Assembly (NCBI RefSeq): GCF_000744105.1
Contig: NZ_JQLH01000001.1
Location: 3,286,001 to 3,350,000, forward strand
Direction of reading: 5' to 3'
DNA: 64,000 nucleotides
DNA from: Maribacter forsetii DSM 18668
GTDB taxonomy: Bacteria > Bacteroidota > Bacteroidia > Flavobacteriales > Flavobacteriaceae
The translations under genes and the position numbers were made by a program. Numbering within the stretch: the stretch's first letter is position 1; every line of letters begins with the position of its first letter. The notes beneath the pieces were generated by a model, which was not told the DNA's origin, did not search any database, and saw nothing but the letters and a program-made list of their open reading frames with translations. Below are positions 59,854 through 64,000 of this stretch, in pieces.

Positions 59854-60324
59854 CTACCGAAGAAGGTAAGCCGCCTGTAATTCTGAAGAAATATCACCAG
59901 TTCCGTTTTCTACGAATACAGGTAACTGAATTTCATTGATTTGGTCTATTTGTGCAACCAGGCAACCACAGCTTTTGCCTCTTCTATTACCTCCTCTAGC
60001 ATTGCTTCCGCTCCCAGTAAAAACTTCCAAAGCCAAAGCAGATATTACGCCGCCTAACGTGGTAAATACCACATCTCTTGTTTCCCAATCTTCTCCTCTT
60101 GAAGAATCATAAATAGCCTCTTTTGCCAGACCTGCAGCAAAAGCACTGCCAACAGCTCCTGTCCATCGCCAAACTGCATTTCCATTAGAAAGCTTGTGAG
60201 CTGCGTATCCACCTACTCCACCAATTACTATACCTGCACCTAAATGTTTGGCAGCATCAGCGCTTGTTTGAGCGTAAGAACTATAAAAAAAGAATACTAA
60301 TATTAAACTAATTACGTATTTCAT
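59854..60324 (-). CDS. Exported YfiM-like glycine-rich protein
   Basis: A 156-residue protein with signal peptide (VFFFYSSYAQT) and a Gly/Ala-rich middle (AAKHLGAGIVIGGVGGYAAH and AVGSAFAAGLAKEAIYDSSR) that resembles the DUF2279/YfiM-type lipoproteins, with a Cys pair (SCGC) at about 126. The final 40 residues are not typical. The family link is moderate. It may be a small envelope protein with two short hydrophobic helices. It converges with the DUF58 gene. Confidence 0.5.
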   Translation of the reverse strand: MKYVISLILVFFFYSSYAQTSADAAKHLGAGIVIGGVGGYAAHKLSNGNAVWRWTGAVGSAFAAGLAKEAIYDSSRGEDWETRDVVFTTLGGVISALALEVFTGSGSNARGGNRRGKSCGCLVAQIDQINEIQLPVFVENGTGDISSELQAAYLLR

Positions 60325-60493
60325 TTAACGAGGGAATTTTTGTGAATAACGTTTTTATTTAAAGAAAAGTATGTTTACCAACAATAGGCATTAACATAAT
60401 ACCAAGTATTTAATTGTAATTTTAAAGCAGTAAATCATAGTAAATTTTATCTCTAAATCACGACTAAAAAGCTATCAATAAAAAACAAATAAA

Positions 60494-61207
60494 ATGAAAA
60501 CTATAATACATAAATCTGACACTAGAGGTCATGCAGATCACGGTTGGTTAAACTCTTATCATAGTTTTAGTTTTGGAAATTATCATAATCCAGAACGAAT
60601 GAACTTTGGAGCATTACGTGTATTAAACGATGATACAGTAGCTGCAGGTCGAGGGTTTGGAACCCACCCACATAGAAATATGGAAATCATATCAATTCCG
60701 CTTAAAGGTGATCTTCAACATATGGATGACATGGGTAATTCTACTGTTATAAAGTCTGGTGATGTTCAAGTAATGAGTGCCGGTACGGGGATTTCACATA
60801 GCGAGTATAACAAGAACAAGGATCAAGAGGTTAAGTTCCTTCAGATTTGGATTATTCCAAATGAAGAAGAGGTTACCCCGCGTTATGACCAAATCTCTAT
60901 TGCTGATATTGCTACCAAGAACAGCTTGTATCAAGTACTTTCACCTAACGCCGATGATGCAGGTGTATGGATTCATCAAAATGCTTGGTTTTATCTTGGT
61001 GATTATGAATCTGGAACAACAGATTCTTATGATTTTAAGAAGAAGGGAAACGGAGTGTATGTTTTTGTATTAGATGGGGAAATAGAAATTATAAATCAGA
61101 AATTAAATAAACGTGATGGACTAGGAATTTGGGAAACCGATACTTTCAATTTTAATATTAACAAAACATCAAAAATACTTATCATAGAAGTTCCTATGAC
61201 TTTTTAA
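60494..61207 (+). CDS. Pirin family protein (YhaK-like)
   Basis: A 237-residue double cupin. Metal and core motifs: GHADHGWLNSYHSFSFGNY near 11, GTHPHRNMEIISIPLKGDL near 56 (His and Glu ligands), and MSAGTGISHSEYNKNKDQEV near 94. The C-terminal half is a second cupin. Bacterial pirins are implicated in quercetin degradation or stress response. The start MKTIIHKSD is usual. A terminator follows. It stands alone. Confidence 0.93.
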   Translation: MKTIIHKSDTRGHADHGWLNSYHSFSFGNYHNPERMNFGALRVLNDDTVAAGRGFGTHPHRNMEIISIPLKGDLQHMDDMGNSTVIKSGDVQVMSAGTGISHSEYNKNKDQEVKFLQIWIIPNEEEVTPRYDQISIADIATKNSLYQVLSPNADDAGVWIHQNAWFYLGDYESGTTDSYDFKKKGNGVYVFVLDGEIEIINQKLNKRDGLGIWETDTFNFNINKTSKILIIEVPMTF

Positions 61208-61248
61208 TTGTAATTCAGGTTTTCTAATTTCATAAAGTTGTTTACGTT

Positions 61249-61276
61249 AAAAGACACATAATAAAAGTGTCTTTTT
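61249..61276 (+). terminator. Terminator of the pirin gene
   Basis: A 9-base stem (61249-61257 with 61267-61275), 9-base loop, T run. 41 bases past the stop. Confidence 0.7.
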
Positions 61277-61470
61277 AGGTATAAACGTCACTACTTTCTT
61301 ATATTTAAGTAAAATATAATTTCGTTTATATCTCCCTTAATTAATCATTGTTTTTAAATCAGATTTATCTAAAATTATATAATTATTATTTTCTAGCTGA
61401 GTTTCCACAAATAGATAGGATTTAGCATTACCAAATTAAACAAAGTCATTTAAAACTAAATTTTAATAGT

Positions 61471-62853
61471 TTGCCAAAACTTAACACGACTTCAAAAAAT
61501 AACAGTCAGAAAAGCAGAAACTTTTTGGACGAATTTGGTCTTATAACCATCGTGTCAAGTATTTTTACTTTTGTAGTGTTTATATATACGCTAATGTTTC
61601 ATTCATATACCGAGCAGATTTTAGCAGGTATCGTTGCTATTGGTTTCGGAATCGGGTTCTTATTAAATCGTTTAAAACTTCACTATACAACTAGAATTTA
61701 CATGACGTTGTTTCCGCCGGTGATGTTCATGACCTTAATATTTTTGATAGGAGGCTTTTTTGGTCAGGCAGTTGCATTTGCCACTATGGGTTTTTTAGCA
61801 TTTATAGGTTTTAGAAGAAACCCTAGGTTAAGAAACCTGATAATTGTTTTTGATATTCTAGCATTTATTATTCCTACCGTCTACATCTCTATTTACGGAC
61901 CAATTTTAGGAACTATTGACGTACCCTTTGATGAAATATTTGCTTTCTTAGCCTGTTTAGGTTGGCTTTCACTAACCTTTAGAATGTATGACGAAAATAA
62001 AACCAGAACATACACTACAGATCTAGAAAATCATATTGAAGCTTTAAAAGAAAGTGAGTTAAACTTAAAAAAAGCTCAAAATGATTTAAAACTTCAAAAC
62101 AGCAAACTAGCCGTATTGAATAATGAACTTGAACTAAAAAACACACATATTGAAGAATTTACATTCATAGTAACACATGACCTTAGAGGACCACTAAATA
62201 ATATCAATGTTATTGCTACAGAATTGGAAAAACAACATGCAACAGCTAATTATGCAAATTTCAACAGCTATTTAAAGCATTTACAGGGCAGTTCTACAAG
62301 ACTGACAAACCTAGTGGAGGGACTTTTGAAATATGCTGAAATTGGTAATTCTAGCGAAATGGAAACTGTAAATTTCCCAAAGATAGTACAGCTTGTTTTA
62401 TCTGATTTTTCAGAAATAATAAAAGAGAGCAATGCAACTATTACCGTTGGTGAGTTACCGACGATAACGGCAAGATCAAATGATATTGGAATGCTCTTTC
62501 AAAATTTGATACATAACGCACTAAAATTTAGAACCGCTACCAAAGACCCAGTAATTACCATAGCGTCCCAGAAGAAAGAGAATGAATATCTTTTTAGTGT
62601 TTCTGATAACGGTATAGGCATTCCAAAAGAACAACAAGCAAAAATATTTAATGCGTTTCATAAGCTACACAATCAATCTAAATTCGAGGGGTCAGGTATA
62701 GGTCTGTACGGTAGTAAAAAGATTGTAGAACACCACTTAGGCAAAATATGGGTAGAGTCAGAAGAGAATGTAGGTAGTACCTTTTATTTTACAATTAACA
62801 CCAATTCGTTAGAACAAGAAGACATTCAAGAACACACTATTAATCTCAACTAA
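61471..62853 (+). CDS. Orphan membrane sensor histidine kinase
   Basis: A 460-residue kinase. About six hydrophobic segments (residues 22-170) form a membrane module of unknown type, then a long coiled coil (LENHIEALKESELNLKKAQ to about 228), a HisKA domain with FTFIVTHDLRGPLNNINVIA near 231 (His acceptor) and a HATPase domain with NLIHNALKFRTAT (N box), VSDNGIGIPKEQQAKIF (G1) and GSGIGLYGSKKIVEHHLGK (G2). TTG start; an alternative Met is not available before the membrane module. No receiver or regulator gene is near, so its partner is unknown. Confidence 0.92.
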   Translation: MPKLNTTSKNNSQKSRNFLDEFGLITIVSSIFTFVVFIYTLMFHSYTEQILAGIVAIGFGIGFLLNRLKLHYTTRIYMTLFPPVMFMTLIFLIGGFFGQAVAFATMGFLAFIGFRRNPRLRNLIIVFDILAFIIPTVYISIYGPILGTIDVPFDEIFAFLACLGWLSLTFRMYDENKTRTYTTDLENHIEALKESELNLKKAQNDLKLQNSKLAVLNNELELKNTHIEEFTFIVTHDLRGPLNNINVIATELEKQHATANYANFNSYLKHLQGSSTRLTNLVEGLLKYAEIGNSSEMETVNFPKIVQLVLSDFSEIIKESNATITVGELPTITARSNDIGMLFQNLIHNALKFRTATKDPVITIASQKKENEYLFSVSDNGIGIPKEQQAKIFNAFHKLHNQSKFEGSGIGLYGSKKIVEHHLGKIWVESEENVGSTFYFTINTNSLEQEDIQEHTINLN

Positions 62854-62943
62854 AAAATACCTGACCAGGTGTAACTTTGAACCTTATTTACTCTAAATAA
62901 AAAATTGAATAGCTTCAGCAACGATTAACTAAAACAGATTACA

Positions 62944-63165
62944 ATGGACTCAAATTATATAAAAGTTTTTGGCGGAAATAATATAGAAGCCAAACGAATA
63001 GAACTAATACTGAAAGAAAATAATATTGTACCTATTCTTAAAGACGAAAAGGAATCTGCTCGCTTAGCAGGTTTTGGCACACCACAACAAGAACTGGTAG
63101 AAATCTATGTTTATAAAGATGAGGAAGAAAAAGCTTTAACTTTAATTACTCAACTTAATAGTTAA
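62944..63165 (+). CDS. DUF2007 domain protein
   Basis: A 73-residue protein with the DUF2007 pattern: YIKVFGGNNIEAKRIELILK, then NNIVPILKDEKESA and LVEIYVYKDEEEKAL. It resembles PII-like signal transducers but has no known partner. It lies 90 bases after the histidine kinase and has its own terminator. Function unknown. Confidence 0.85.
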   Translation: MDSNYIKVFGGNNIEAKRIELILKENNIVPILKDEKESARLAGFGTPQQELVEIYVYKDEEEKALTLITQLNS

Positions 63166-63172
63166 ATACATT

Positions 63173-63201
63173 AAAAAAAGCCTCCAGTAAAGGAGGCTTT
63201 T
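63173..63201. terminator. Bidirectional terminator after the DUF2007 gene
   Basis: A 9-base stem (63177-63185 with 63192-63200), 6-base loop; A run before and T run after. Serves the DUF2007 gene and the convergent DUF1080 gene. Confidence 0.8.
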
Positions 63202-63220
63202 AAAATTCTAATTTTCAAAA

Positions 63221-64000
63221 TTACCCTTTACTCAAAGGCGTAATCTCTAACTTTCTAAATTCGACTGGACCATGATCTCCTTGAATCATTATTGGTCCGG
63301 CTTCTGCTTCATCATTATCCAGAGCGCCACCTGTCATTGCTTCAATATTCTGATTTGAAATTACAGTTTTTCCATTTGCGACAATAGTAACTCTCCTACC
63401 TATTAAAGTAATTTCATACGTTTGCCACTCCCCAGCTTTCATAGCCGCATTTTCATTTGGTGTAAGTAAACCATAGATTCCTCCAAAATAAATTGAAGAA
63501 GGCTCTAATCCTATGTTATCTGCTATTTGAACTTCGTAGCGACCACGTAAATACAAACCGCTGTTACTCCCTTCAGGGTATCTAAATTCTGCATGTAATT
63601 TAAAATCCTTGAATTTTTCTTCTGACACTAAGTTTACTCCTGGTTTTGAGCTAGTCAATATACCATCTAAAACCGCCCATTGATTTCCTGGTTTCATCTC
63701 CCATCCTTTTAAGTTTTTACCATTAAAAAGCTTCACGGTCTTGCCTTCTTTCACATTGTCATAATACGGTAGTTTTGGAGATTTTGTAGCCGTCCAATTA
63801 TACGTTTTTCCATCTACATAAATCATGGTTCCTGATAAACCTTCTCCTTCTATTTTACCTTCAAATTCCATATTGGCAGCTCCTGGCTCCCACTGTGGCG
63901 GAATTTCAAATGAAAATAATTCTCCGTGCTTTTCAATCTCAGCAACTGGTCTTGCACTACCAAATGCATACGTAAATCTACCGATCAAAGTATTGGTGCC
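63221..64000 (-). CDS. DUF1080 (3-keto-disaccharide hydrolase-like) protein, 3' part (start outside window)
   Basis: The frame is open to the right window edge, so the visible 259 residues are the C-terminal part. After an N-terminal beta segment (up to residue 75 of the visible part), the DUF1080 jelly roll begins at VKLFNGKNLKGWEMKPGNQW, with FKLHAEFRYPEGSNSGLYLRG and GPIMIQGDHGPVEFRKLEI near the end. DUF1080 proteins act on 3-keto glycosides or bind polysaccharides. The domain order suggests a longer protein of at least two domains. The usual signal peptide is not in view. Confidence 0.85.
   Translation of the reverse strand, partial: GTNTLIGRFTYAFGSARPVAEIEKHGELFSFEIPPQWEPGAANMEFEGKIEGEGLSGTMIYVDGKTYNWTATKSPKLPYYDNVKEGKTVKLFNGKNLKGWEMKPGNQWAVLDGILTSSKPGVNLVSEEKFKDFKLHAEFRYPEGSNSGLYLRGRYEVQIADNIGLEPSSIYFGGIYGLLTPNENAAMKAGEWQTYEITLIGRRVTIVANGKTVISNQNIEAMTGGALDNDEAEAGPIMIQGDHGPVEFRKLEITPLSKG

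Noticed and set aside
1..64000. tRNA or rRNA genes
   Set aside because: I looked through the gaps and saw no cloverleaf arms with a TTC loop or rRNA-like blocks; a covariance search could still find a short RNA.

Overview
The window looks like a chromosomal segment of a marine Flavobacteriaceae (Bacteroidota), in the range of Maribacter, Zobellia or Arenibacter; the genus is inference only. Evidence: AT-rich DNA, flavobacterial-type -7 boxes (TAnnTTTG) upstream of many genes, Bacteroidota-only families (DUF4270, DUF4907, a long six-repeat S1, head-GIN DUF2807, UMF1 transporter, EboA-F), lipoproteins with acidic residues just after the lipobox Cys, and very tight operons. I saw no tRNA, rRNA, phage, IS element or CRISPR array.

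Layout. 1-1288: 3' part of dnaX. 1283-8041 (minus): a complete eboABCDEF cluster (order A to F read on the minus strand) followed by a TMEM220-family gene in the same tight run. 8163: miaE. 8753-15695 (minus): pyrR-pyrB-STAS-like-rnz-pdxH-sixA-ppk1-ppx, that is pyrimidine control, tRNA 3' processing, PLP synthesis and polyphosphate turnover. 15809-21805: a divergent locus with a kelch lipoprotein, a DUF4907 protein and a LytS/LytR-type two-component pair on one side, and a DUF4270 lipoprotein plus an outer-membrane barrel on the other. 22258-27965: rpsA, a LysM protein, cmk and lon. 28221-31170: ECF sigma, anti-sigma-like protein, and two beta-solenoid proteins (DUF4097, DUF2807). 31217-37836 (minus): UMF1 transporter, M48 peptidase, GH31 alpha-glucosidase and glycogen branching enzyme. 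38010-49896: a mix of envelope and metabolic genes (collagen-like lipoprotein, msrB, lpd, PQQ-type sugar dehydrogenase, aroQ, small barrels, xerD, NDH-2, M20 amidohydrolase, second ECF sigma pair). 49893-52928: acyltransferase, NUDIX and PPIase genes with overlapping divergent start codons, a 27-copy heptanucleotide repeat, and a TRIC-type channel. 52932-59852: RDD gene divergent from an operon SpoIIM-like / membrane protein / DUF4129 / DUF4350 / MoxR / DUF58. 59854-64000: YfiM-like protein, pirin, an orphan histidine kinase, a DUF2007 protein and a truncated DUF1080 gene.

Most genes are core flavobacterial functions. The parts most worth attention are four multigene envelope systems of poorly known function: the ebo cluster with its extra membrane gene, the kelch/DUF4907/two-component plus DUF4270/barrel divergon (with an internal terminator-like hairpin), the ECF/solenoid operon, and the MoxR-DUF58-SpoIIM-RDD block. 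Notable small-scale structures are the perfect (TTGGCTG)27 array, a CATG tetramer that carries two opposing start codons, and several promoters placed so close to the start codon that leaderless mRNAs are possible. All functional calls rest on motif reading by eye; no database search or computation was run.
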